From contig CAYGWJ010000131.1 in assembly GCA_964353405.1 (NCBI GenBank), positions 1-7,569 of the forward strand: a stretch of DNA of 7,569 bases, given 5' to 3'. The position numbers and the translations under genes are program-made. This document shows, piece by piece, positions 1 through 6,172 of this stretch (its first letter is position 1; each line of letters starts with the position of its first letter). Source of the stretch: JBGLNJ01 sp964353405 (GTDB lineage: Bacteria; Chloroflexota; Anaerolineae; Fen-1058). Below the pieces are notes generated by a model. The model saw only the letters and a program-made list of their open reading frames with translations. It was not told where the DNA came from and did no database searches.

Positions 1-485
1 CGCCTTACGCCCAGTACACATTCACCGTAGAGATTGACCCGGCGCGCGTGATCAGTCAGGTGCGGCGCTCGGCCCAGCAATTATCTTTTCGAGTAGATTT
101 CGCGCCCGACCTGGCCCTCACCTCGCTCGCGGTTGATGTGCCGCCGTCGTTCGTGTGGTCCAAGCCCATCACCTCCATCGTTACCGCCACGGTGAGCAAC
201 ATGGGCAACCTGACCTCGCCCCCCAGTCTGGTCACATTCCAAGCATCGGGTGTGAGCGGAACGGTCTATTCGATGCCCGACGCCCCGGCGCAAGCGCTGG
301 CTCCCCAGGCTTCGGTTGCCGTCACAAGCTTGCTGGTGCTTTCTTCGCCCGGCCTCCACGTCATCACGGCGACGGTGCAACCGGCTGGATGGGATTTGAG
401 CCTGCGGAACAACACTGCTACACTCAGCCTCCTGGCCGCCATGCATCAGATCCATCTTCCCCTCACGCTCCGCGCCGCACCATAG
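1..485 (+). CDS. C-terminal part of a secreted/surface protein with a CARDB-like Ig-fold domain (5' end outside window)
   Basis: The reading frame is open from the left edge (codons in phase with base 3) to a TAG at 483-485, so this is the 3' end of a longer gene. The visible ~160 residues begin PYAQYTFTVEIDPA and contain a stretch starting 'DLALTSLAVDVPP' followed by alternating hydrophobic strands, 'VTATVSNMGNLTS', 'HVITATVQPAGWDLSLRNNT'. That layout (conserved 'DL', 'V.N.G', terminal 'D..NN') is typical of CARDB cell-adhesion-related Ig-like domains. The last residues, MHQIHLPLTLRAAP, resemble the short hydrophobic-plus-Arg tail ('YLPLVLR'-like) I associate with exported Chloroflexota proteins. 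The protein probably lies outside the cell or on its surface; its function cannot be told without the N-terminus. No methionine start is needed here: the ATC-rich upstream codons continue the same domain. Export is inferred, since no signal peptide is in view. Confidence 0.75.
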   Translation, partial: PYAQYTFTVEIDPARVISQVRRSAQQLSFRVDFAPDLALTSLAVDVPPSFVWSKPITSIVTATVSNMGNLTSPPSLVTFQASGVSGTVYSMPDAPAQALAPQASVAVTSLLVLSSPGLHVITATVQPAGWDLSLRNNTATLSLLAAMHQIHLPLTLRAAP

Positions 486-495
486 ACTTAGGACT

Positions 496-574
496 TATCC
501 GAAAACATCCGGAGTGCGGACTTTAGTCCGCGTGGGGAAAGGCAGGCTGAAGCCTGCACTCCAGTTTTCGGATA
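496..574. repeat. Nested inverted-repeat element (REP/MITE-like) with two internal hairpins
   Basis: An 11-bp perfect outer stem joins TATCCGAAAAC (496-506) to GTTTTCGGATA (564-574). Inside it, GGAGTGC (511-517) can pair with GCACTCC (556-562). Two near-perfect palindromes lie within: GCGGACTTTAGTCCGC (516-531) and GCAGGCTGAAGCCTGC (542-557). The inner stems compete with the 7-bp middle stem, so either a cruciform with two arms or a longer hairpin can form. The element fills most of the gap between the secreted-protein gene and the acetyltransferase gene. It has no coding capacity and resembles short palindromic repeats dispersed in many bacterial genomes. It could also help end transcription from the left gene, but it has no T-tract after the stem, so it is not a classic intrinsic terminator. 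No target-site duplication is evident. Confidence 0.8.
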
Positions 575-593
575 GGCTCTAAAGGATTTGAGG

Positions 594-1196
594 GTGCCAG
601 ACGAGCTGAGCTCAGGCCAGGTGATGGGTCGGCGGACAGAGCCACGTGATGTAGACTTGCTGACGCGGTGGACTACCGCCTATGACATTGAAGCGCTCGG
701 TGCAGAGCAAGATCAGCAACTAGAGGAGGACAGCCGCAAGTCTGTAGAGCGCTCGCTCAAGGAAGGGCGTACGTGGGTGCTGGCCAGCCGGGGTGAGCCG
801 GTCGCGTGCAGTTCCTTCAATACCGCCATCAAGGAAGCCGTTCAAGTTGGAGGCGTATGGACGCCTCCCGAACTTCGTCGTCGTGGATATGGCCGCGCCG
901 TCGTGGCCGCTTCGCTGTTGGACGCGCGCGCAAAAGGTGTAGAGAAGGCAATCCTGTTTACGGGAGAGAGTAACCTGGCGGCGCAAAGGGCGTATACGGC
1001 ACTGGGATTCCGGCACGTGGGAGATTACAGGCTGGTGCTGCTGCGAGAGGCGATAGAGATGCACGGACGAGGTGCCCGCTTTGCCGCTACGTCAGCGGCC
1101 ATTCGAGCTGCTTCCGAGCCAGAAGTGCCACGCGCCAATATTCCTGATGCCGAGTTGACCGCGTTGGTTGAGAAAGCACGCAAGGCGAAAGTGTAA
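594..1196 (+). CDS. GNAT family N-acetyltransferase, probably N-terminally shortened, with C-terminal extension
   Basis: The product (200 aa from GTG 594) is a GCN5-related N-acetyltransferase that would move an acetyl group from acetyl-CoA to an unknown amine. About residues 13-150 form the domain. Strand 4 and motif A read 'VGGVWTPPELRRRGYG', with the R-x-x-G-x-G pyrophosphate loop near residues 95-100. Motif B includes 'FTGESNLAAQRAYTALGFRHVGDY', with the usual Asn, Tyr and GF. GTG 594 is chosen because AAAGGA (581-586) lies 7 nt upstream; a TTG at 588 in the same frame would be almost on top of that site, and ATG 624 is a third option. Relatives I recall with this motif set are longer, about 270-290 aa, with an extra N-terminal half; here the frame is cut by a stop (573-575) inside the upstream repeat. 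The last ~50 residues, rich in Ala, Arg and Glu, lie beyond the fold and are unassigned. Acetyltransferase assignment is firm; the substrate is unknown. Confidence 0.85.
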   Translation: MPDELSSGQVMGRRTEPRDVDLLTRWTTAYDIEALGAEQDQQLEEDSRKSVERSLKEGRTWVLASRGEPVACSSFNTAIKEAVQVGGVWTPPELRRRGYGRAVVAASLLDARAKGVEKAILFTGESNLAAQRAYTALGFRHVGDYRLVLLREAIEMHGRGARFAATSAAIRAASEPEVPRANIPDAELTALVEKARKAKV

Positions 1197-1224
1197 CAAG
1201 TGAGTGACAACCCCCGTAAAACCA

Positions 1225-1257
1225 ATCATGTGTTGACCTGAAACGTGAACACGTGAT
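1225..1257. promoter_or_regulatory. Candidate operator: imperfect inverted repeat over the toxin-antitoxin promoter
   Basis: ATCATGTGTT (1225-1234) and AACACGTGAT (1248-1257) are reverse complements at 9 of 10 positions, with their centres 23 bp apart, about two helical turns. They cover the start of the -35 box and the first base of the -10 box. A third partial copy, ACGTGA at 1243-1248, repeats the ACGTGA at 1251-1256. This is where an autorepressor would block RNA polymerase, and toxin-antitoxin operons are commonly autorepressed. That the downstream antitoxin binds here is inference. Confidence 0.5.
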
Positions 1258-1262
1258 ATACT
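1233..1262 (+). promoter_or_regulatory. Sigma70-type promoter of the toxin-antitoxin operon
   Basis: A TTGACC -35 box (1233-1238) and a TATACT -10 box (1257-1262) are separated by 18 bp, and a TGa triplet (1254-1256) gives an extended -10. The start of transcription would be near 1269, leaving a leader of about 78 nt before the ATG at 1347. No attenuator or riboswitch fold was recognised in the leader. Confidence 0.7.
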
Positions 1263-1346
1263 AGCGGCAGTTTATGGTTGTGGGGCGATGGGCGCTGCTT
1301 GTGATCGGCGACGGTTACATATCGTGCGCCATGTAAGGAGAGTAAA

Positions 1347-1646
1347 ATGGAAGAAATTGCGCTGAGAACCCAGTTCTCAACAATTATTCAACTAGACGAA
1401 GTTCGCAATGTCTTGAACAGTGCGTTGCACCGCGAGGCCGATCTGGCAAGCGCACGGCGGGCGTACTTTGAACACGCCTGCCTGGCGTTTGAACAAAAAT
1501 TCCGGCTGTCTTCTGACGAATTCATGCGGCAGTTTGAATCCGGCGCGTTGGGGGACGAAGCGCAGTACTTTGACTGGTACGCGGCCAAGCGCGGCCTTGA
1601 TCTGTGGGAACGGCGCTACCACATTTTGTCCGGGGTCAAAGTGTGA
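1347..1646 (+). CDS. Putative antitoxin of a TumE-type toxin-antitoxin pair
   Basis: This 99-residue soluble protein starts at an ATG with AAGGAG (1335-1340) 6 nt upstream, a strong ribosome binding site. It looks mainly helical and has no signal peptide or membrane segment. The C-terminal half reads 'FEQKFRLSSDEFMRQFESG...YFDWYAAKRGLDLWERRY', that is, an aromatic-rich 'F..KF.LS.DEF...F' helix followed by an acidic-aromatic 'W.A' segment. That pattern is what I recall for the small protein encoded just before TumE-like (DUF6516) toxins. Its stop codon overlaps the start of the next gene (GTGA), so the two are translationally coupled. The order antitoxin then toxin is the usual one and lets antitoxin be made first. 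The identification depends mostly on its partner. No helix-turn-helix or ribbon-helix-helix is obvious, so DNA binding by this protein is not shown by the sequence. Confidence 0.65.
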   Translation: MEEIALRTQFSTIIQLDEVRNVLNSALHREADLASARRAYFEHACLAFEQKFRLSSDEFMRQFESGALGDEAQYFDWYAAKRGLDLWERRYHILSGVKV

Positions 1647-2032
1647 ACGCGCGTGACTATTACCTGCGTCTTCAGAACGCCATCCACGCTGCGCCGCATG
1701 TGATTCGTTCAGACGTGCTATTCGAGGAGATTAACGCCAACGAGTGTTATGTGAGTGGTATCCTTACGTTGATGGGTGGCTATGAACTGCACGTTGCAGA
1801 GTACATAGTCACCGAGCCATCTCTAACGCGGCCCAAGTACAGGTATCACTTGCAGACCACAGAGGGACAGTTGGTAAGCCGGTGGGACAATGCGCCGCAT
1901 CACCCCGATGTTTCTACTTTCCCCGATCATCGCCATGATGAGAATGACAAGCCTCACTCGTCCGCTCAGATGAACATCCCCGACGTCCTGGAAGCTACAC
2001 TACAGTTCATTCTTCCTTCGCAGTCGGACTAG
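1643..2032 (+). CDS. tumE: TumE family (DUF6516) toxin of a toxin-antitoxin system
   Basis: The product is 129 aa from GTG 1643, whose bases overlap the antitoxin stop (GTGA, 4-nt overlap). A longer frame open from GTG 1604 would run far into the antitoxin gene and is not needed. The strong signature is in the second half: 'KYRYHLQTTEGQLVSRWDNAPHHPDVSTFPDHRH', with RYH at residues 67-69, W81-D82-N83-A84-P85-H86-H87-P88 and F93-P94-x-H96-x-H98. This W-D-N-A-x-H-H-P plus F-P-x-H-x-H arrangement is what I know from TumE/DUF6516 proteins, where the His cluster may form the active centre of a presumed RNase-like toxin; the mechanism is inference. The first half (strand-rich, 'VSGILTLMGGYELHVAEYI') matches the family's beta-sheet start. 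The length is usual. The 3' end overlaps the opposing GTPase gene by 26 nt. The family call is good; activity is unproven. Confidence 0.8.
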   Translation: MNARDYYLRLQNAIHAAPHVIRSDVLFEEINANECYVSGILTLMGGYELHVAEYIVTEPSLTRPKYRYHLQTTEGQLVSRWDNAPHHPDVSTFPDHRHDENDKPHSSAQMNIPDVLEATLQFILPSQSD

Positions 2033-3164
2033 AATCGTCGTCACCGCTCGCCAGAGTCAATGACTGGCCGCAATATGCGCAAAACGTGGCGCCTTTGGGC
2101 GCTTTCTTGCCGCATGCAGGACACACCACCGGCGGCTTGCGCAACTGGAAGCGATGCTTGGGCGCTTCCAATTGCGCCACGTTGCGCCTGGCCACCAGCG
2201 TCTTGGCCGCCTGCCGGCCCCGCTCCAGCGCCTCGGCGTACACGGCCTTGAGCGCCTCCGGTTTCAGCTTTTCTCCATTGGCGCACCACTGATAAATCGC
2301 CTGGCCGACCGCATACGTGCCTGCGTAAGAAACACCCACCTTGGGAATGATGCCATAGGCCGGAATCAGCCCGATCAGTTGCCGCGCCACCTGCCGCCAC
2401 AGGAACGCGCTGCCCACCACCGTCGCCAGCTTGGGGATCGTCTCGCGCCAATCGGAAGGCAGGCCCATCGCCAGCGCAATCTTGTACGCCATCAACGCCT
2501 GGTTCTTGGTCAGCACGGCCATGTCGGCCAAGTTGAGCGGGAGGTCGAGCACGGGATTGATTTCGGCCAGGCCCGTGGTGAGGCTATACGCGCCGTTGAT
2601 GAATGACGTGTCGTCAATCAGCTTGCGGCACACCGGCTCGCGCAGCAGCGGCAGTCGGCGAGCCAGGAGAATCTCGCGCCCGCGAGCGGCGCGCAGCAGC
2701 GCCGGAACCAGCCCACGCAGGAGCGAGTCACGATCCGGCGCGGCGATAGCGGCGACCTCGGCGCCCGGCCAGCGCAGCGCCTCGTTGAGCACGGCCTGCG
2801 GATTTTGCGCCAAGTCGGATTTGTTATAGCAGACGACGGTAGGTCGCTTGTGCGTTGCCAGCTTATCCAGAAAAGACCGCTCACGCGGATGCTCGGCCGC
2901 AGTCGCGTCCAGCATCAACAGCACCACGCTGTAGGGCTGAAGCGAAATGTTCTCGTCCAGCCGGTGCTCGGTCACAGGCGGCAGGCCGGGCGGCTCGCCC
3001 TGGCGCGGGCCGGCGAGTAATTGGCCGATGAGGGTGGACTTGCCCACGCCGGTTTCGCCGATGCCGGCCACGTGCACTGGAGATTCGGCCAATTCGCGGA
3101 TGGCATTGAGATCCATCTCGCGTAACGTCTTGAAACCGCTGGCTAGATCGGGTAAGTTGGGCAT
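2007..3164 (-). CDS. Era-like GTPase with DUF697-like C-terminal region and a terminal zinc ribbon
   Basis: The 385-residue product has a P-loop G36-E-T-G-V-G-K42-S-T (Walker A), the guanine-specificity motif N114-K-S-D117 and a strand-helix-strand pattern between them ('SVVLLMLDATAAEHPRERSFLDKL'), so it is a TRAFAC-class small GTPase. Residues ~175-295 ('INGAYSLTTGLAEINPVLDLPLNLADMAVLTKNQALMAYKIALAMGL', 'GLIPAYGIIPKVGVSYAGTYAVGQAI') look like the DUF697 region, whose hydrophobic helices may touch the membrane. The end carries a zinc ribbon, C348-P-A-C351...C362-A-Y-C365, followed by an acidic tail. The expected DxxG (G3) motif is not found: only ~14 residues separate the putative G2 Thr (T65) from the next strand. 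ATG 3164 is preceded by AAGGTG (5-nt spacing), which overlaps the stop of the CDF transporter gene, so it is the last gene of that operon. The cellular role is unknown. Its 3' end overlaps the toxin gene by 26 nt. Confidence 0.8.
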   Translation of the reverse strand: MPNLPDLASGFKTLREMDLNAIRELAESPVHVAGIGETGVGKSTLIGQLLAGPRQGEPPGLPPVTEHRLDENISLQPYSVVLLMLDATAAEHPRERSFLDKLATHKRPTVVCYNKSDLAQNPQAVLNEALRWPGAEVAAIAAPDRDSLLRGLVPALLRAARGREILLARRLPLLREPVCRKLIDDTSFINGAYSLTTGLAEINPVLDLPLNLADMAVLTKNQALMAYKIALAMGLPSDWRETIPKLATVVGSAFLWRQVARQLIGLIPAYGIIPKVGVSYAGTYAVGQAIYQWCANGEKLKPEALKAVYAEALERGRQAAKTLVARRNVAQLEAPKHRFQLRKPPVVCPACGKKAPKGATFCAYCGQSLTLASGDDDSSPTAKEE

Positions 3165-3173
3165 GGCTGCACC

Positions 3174-4100
3174 TTAATGTGTACCGCCGACGGCGAGTGG
3201 CTTGCGAACCGCGCGGCGTGTAGGGTGATAATGAACATGTACCCGGCGCATGAACTCGATTCCGTCGCAAAGGGTGCTCTCGACCTGCGTGGCAATCGCA
3301 TCTCCTCTGGCAACGGTCTGTCCGCCGTCAATGCCAATCGTGACGTTCATTACCAGGTACGGACCGAATCGGTGCGCGTGGGTCTCTTCGACCTGCTCTA
3401 CGCCCGGGATAACCGCCAGCAGCTCGACGATTCGCTTGTGCAGCGCTCCAGCGGGCACCGTGTCCATCAGATCGTCGGACGACTCGCGCATTATCTCGAT
3501 ACCCGTGCGCAGGATCACGAGCGCCACCAGCGCCCCGGCCAGCGGGTCAACCCAGCGATATCCCATACGGCCCAGAAAGATGCCGATGCTCGCCGCCGAC
3601 GCAGCAAAGATGTCGTTGCGGTGATCATAAGCCAACGCAAACACGGCCGGGTTCCTGGTCTGGCGGCCAATGCGCTGCGTGACGATGGTCAGAGCCACCT
3701 TGATGGCGACCGTTAGCAGTGCGACCCCCAATGCCCACGGCGAAGCGCCCTCAGAGTCGCCCTGTCCAATGAGCAGGTCATACACTTTGCTGGCCGCATC
3801 CCAGAAAATCGTGACGGCGGTGGTGAGAACAAACGCACCCACCACCAACGCCGCAATGCTTTCCAGTTGGCGATGGCCATAGGGGTGCTCGTCGTCAGCC
3901 GGCTTGTGGGCCAGACGCATAAACACCCGGACGACAACATAGTAAGCCACATCTGAAGTCGAGTTGATGCCATCAGCCAGCAGAGCAGGGCTGTGCCCCA
4001 CGACACCGATGACGGTCTTGATCACCGCCAAAAAGATGTTGGCCCCCAATCCCAGGTTGACCGCCCAGATGCTTTTACTTTCTAGATGCTCAGAATCCAT
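3174..4100 (-). CDS. Cation diffusion facilitator, manganese-exporter type
   Basis: The 308-residue product is a CDF-family inner-membrane metal/proton antiporter. Hydrophobic segments lie near residues 12-34, 36-60, 83-105, 121-141, 164-180 and 183-200, the six expected, followed by a cytoplasmic ferredoxin-like domain (~205-292, with 'VHVHYHP' at the end). The metal site in TM2 reads A42-D-G-I-N46-S-T-S-D50 and that in TM5 A-Y-D159-H-R-N-D163, giving an N-x-x-x-D / D-x-x-x-D set. Zinc exporters of this family usually have H or D plus H/D in these places; the Asn-Asp-Asp-Asp set is the one reported for manganese exporters such as MntE and resembles MneP. I therefore favour Mn(II) efflux, though Fe(II) or Zn(II) cannot be excluded. 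ATG 4100 has GAGGAG 3 nt upstream. The gene starts 8 nt after the MoeA-PBP stop and ends 9 nt before the GTPase, so it is co-transcribed. No dedicated promoter is visible. Confidence 0.9.
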   Translation of the reverse strand: MDSEHLESKSIWAVNLGLGANIFLAVIKTVIGVVGHSPALLADGINSTSDVAYYVVVRVFMRLAHKPADDEHPYGHRQLESIAALVVGAFVLTTAVTIFWDAASKVYDLLIGQGDSEGASPWALGVALLTVAIKVALTIVTQRIGRQTRNPAVFALAYDHRNDIFAASAASIGIFLGRMGYRWVDPLAGALVALVILRTGIEIMRESSDDLMDTVPAGALHKRIVELLAVIPGVEQVEETHAHRFGPYLVMNVTIGIDGGQTVARGDAIATQVESTLCDGIEFMRRVHVHYHPTRRAVRKPLAVGGTH

Positions 4101-4108
4101 CTTCTCCT

Positions 4109-6118
4109 CTAGTCCGGTTCTCTTGACTCGCCCATGTGCGTCGCATCATAGCCCGCCAGCTCGGACACGGCTCGGCGGAATGGGCTGCCACGAATCAGGT
4201 CGAGCAGCGGGCGCAGCAAGTCGCCCTCGTAGTAAACACGCGGGATGACCAGCTCGTAGCGTTCTTGCTCGAGCGGGATGAAATCCAGCTTGAGCGCGCG
4301 CGCAGCGGCGGCTATCCCCAGTCCGCAGTCGGCCACGCCCGATTGAACCGCCACGGCCACCGCCAGGTGAGTATATTCTTCGCGCCGATAGCCGTGCACC
4401 TGTTCCGGCGTGATGCCGAGTTGACTGAGGCGATAGTCCAACAAGATGCGCGTGCCCGCGCCGCGCTGGCGATTGACGTAGCGCACATCGGGCCGGGCCA
4501 GGTCGGCAATGCCCTTGATCCCCTTGGGGTTGCCCGGCGCCACCATCAGGCCTTGCTCGCGGTGAACGAACGTCACCAGCACCACCGGCACATCGGGCAA
4601 ATATTGCTTCACATAGGACACGTTATAGTCGCCCGTCTGCGGATCAAGCAAGTGCGACCCGGCCAGGTGCGCCTCGCCGCGCCGCAGCGCCACCAATCCG
4701 CCCAGGCTGCCCGCGTTCGCGCTCGTCAAACGCCGACCTGAATCCGCCAGGAATTGCGCGAGTAAGTCCAGGCACAAATCGTGACTGCCGATGTGAACGA
4801 CGGTGCGCGCGATTTCGGACGGGTCGCGGTAAAGCTCTACCGTCACATTTTGCCCGGCGTCCACGCCTTCCGAAAAGCGCGGGATGCGCACGATGCCATC
4901 CGCGCGCACGAGCGACGTGATGACGCCCGCCCCTCGCGAAAGCGGCGCGGTCACGGTTCGATCTCCGACTTGCCCCACGGTCACGCGCACCCACTCGTCT
5001 TCGCCCATCGGCGAAAGCAGCTTGCGTGTGATCGTCGCCTGCAGCCTGGGCTTGTCACGCGGAGGCAATCCAAGCCAATGCGAAAGAATCGGCTCGACGA
5101 AAATCTCGCCCGTCAACGCACACGAGACCGGGTAACCCGGCACGCCGATGATAGGAACGTGCAGCGTGGACGCCCGAAGGGCGGGAGTGTGGAGTGACAG
5201 ATTGTCGGATCGCTCTTCTCTCTTTTCTTTTCGTTCTACAATTCCCAGAATCACCGGATGCCCCGGACGGACCGCCACGCCGTGAACGAGCAGCGTCCCC
5301 AACTCTTGCACGATGCGCGCGGTGAAATCCTCACTGCCGGCGGATGAGCCCGCGTTGACCAGAACCAAATCGTGAGTGGCGGCCGCCTCCAGCACCGCCG
5401 CCTTGATACGCTCGTAATCGTCGGGGACAATGGGAAAGCGGGTCGGCTCGCCGCCCCATTGCCGCACCTGGGAAGCCAGCACGAGCGAGTTGTATTCGAT
5501 AATGTCGCCGGCTTGCATCTCCCGTGTCGAGACCTGCTCTACATTCACCAACTCTGTTCCCGTGGGAATGATGGCCACGCGCGGCCTGGCGCGCACCTTG
5601 ACCCTGGCATGACCGCAGCCCGCTATCGCGCCCAGGTCAACCGGTGTGAGGATGTGGTTGGCGCCCAGCACCAGCTCGGTGGCCACCATATCCTCGCCCA
5701 TCGGCCTGACCGACGTCCACGGCGCAACGCTGGCCTGAATCTCGATGGCCTCGTCGCCGATGGGCTGTGTCTGCTCGATCATGATGACGGCATCGGCCCA
5801 GACGGGCAAAGGATCGCCCGTGTCCACGTATTTCGCTTGCCCGTCTCGGCCCAGCTCGAGTTGAACCGGCGCGGTCTCGGTCGCGCCGAGCGTGTCAGCC
5901 GAGCGGACAGCATAACCGTCCATCGCGCTGGCGTGATAGCCCGGCGAAGAAAGCGCCGCCCACACCGGGCTGGCCGTCACACGGCCCAGCGCCTCGTCAA
6001 GCGACACAGCTTGGCCAGGGAATGCGGCCCATTTGCCCGCGCTTTCCATCGCGGTGATGAAACGCCGCCACGCTTCGTCCAGAGGAATATCTTCCAGGTA
6101 GACTTTGCGTCTAGTCAT
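4109..6118 (-). CDS. MoeA-like molybdopterin biosynthesis protein fused to a PBP (LysR-substrate-like) domain
   Basis: This 669-residue protein has two parts. Residues ~1-430 are MoeA-like: 'SAMDGYAVRSADT' (64-76), 'TGDPLPVWADAVIMIEQ' (100-116), 'IPTGTEL' (184-190), 'NAGSSAGSEDF' (255-265), 'RPGHP' (284-288) and 'GVPGYPVS' (325-332). Residues ~437-660 are a periplasmic-binding-protein-like domain without a signal peptide ('VHIGSHDLCLDLLAQFL', 'SLGGLVALRRGEAHLAGSHLLDP', 'QGLMVAPGNPKGI'), so it likely acts in the cytoplasm, perhaps sensing or presenting an oxyanion. MoeA inserts molybdate or tungstate into adenylylated molybdopterin; a role in Mo/W choice is inference. PGYP replaces the PGNP of classical MoeA, as I recall for this fusion family. 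Residues ~295-320 are a low-complexity insertion beside that loop. ATG 6118 has GGAG 5 nt upstream. It follows moeA by 54 nt. Confidence 0.9.
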   Translation of the reverse strand: MTRRKVYLEDIPLDEAWRRFITAMESAGKWAAFPGQAVSLDEALGRVTASPVWAALSSPGYHASAMDGYAVRSADTLGATETAPVQLELGRDGQAKYVDTGDPLPVWADAVIMIEQTQPIGDEAIEIQASVAPWTSVRPMGEDMVATELVLGANHILTPVDLGAIAGCGHARVKVRARPRVAIIPTGTELVNVEQVSTREMQAGDIIEYNSLVLASQVRQWGGEPTRFPIVPDDYERIKAAVLEAAATHDLVLVNAGSSAGSEDFTARIVQELGTLLVHGVAVRPGHPVILGIVERKEKREERSDNLSLHTPALRASTLHVPIIGVPGYPVSCALTGEIFVEPILSHWLGLPPRDKPRLQATITRKLLSPMGEDEWVRVTVGQVGDRTVTAPLSRGAGVITSLVRADGIVRIPRFSEGVDAGQNVTVELYRDPSEIARTVVHIGSHDLCLDLLAQFLADSGRRLTSANAGSLGGLVALRRGEAHLAGSHLLDPQTGDYNVSYVKQYLPDVPVVLVTFVHREQGLMVAPGNPKGIKGIADLARPDVRYVNRQRGAGTRILLDYRLSQLGITPEQVHGYRREEYTHLAVAVAVQSGVADCGLGIAAAARALKLDFIPLEQERYELVIPRVYYEGDLLRPLLDLIRGSPFRRAVSELAGYDATHMGESREPD
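5159..5236 (-). repeat. In-frame low-complexity/REP-like insertion within the MoeA-PBP gene
   Basis: Within the MoeA part, between 'VILGIV' and 'VPIIGVPGYPVS', there are ~26 residues (VERKEKREERSDNLSLHTPALRASTLH, ~294-320) that the MoeA fold does not need: other MoeAs have only a few residues there. The first half comes from a purine-only tract on the coding strand (pyrimidine-rich at 5211-5236 on +). The second half contains a perfect 5-bp hairpin with a 3-nt loop, CGCCCGAAGGGCG (5171-5183, + strand), next to GGAGTG-type sequence like that flanking the intergenic repeat at 496-574. The segment keeps the frame, so the gene stays intact. That it came from a mobile repeat is inference. Confidence 0.5.
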
Positions 6119-6172
6119 GCCAGCTCCAGTGATACGTGCTGTGGCCGTTCATTCGTCAGGATTCCAGCGATG

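Noticed and set aside
496..574. Intrinsic terminator of the secreted-protein gene
   Set aside because: The stem is strong but no T-run follows on either strand; kept as a repeat that may only influence termination.
1604..1642. Earlier GTG start for the toxin gene
   Set aside because: It would overlap the antitoxin gene by 43 nt; GTG 1643 gives the usual 4-nt coupling overlap, and the family-like sequence begins there.
2154..2829. Plus-strand frames opposite the GTPase gene
   Set aside because: They have no conserved motifs, while the minus-strand frame has a P-loop, NKSD and a zinc ribbon.
4109..6118. MoeA-PBP read as two separate genes or a frameshift
   Set aside because: The frame is continuous through the junction (~residues 430-437), with no stop, start or ribosome binding site there, and the fusion is a known architecture.
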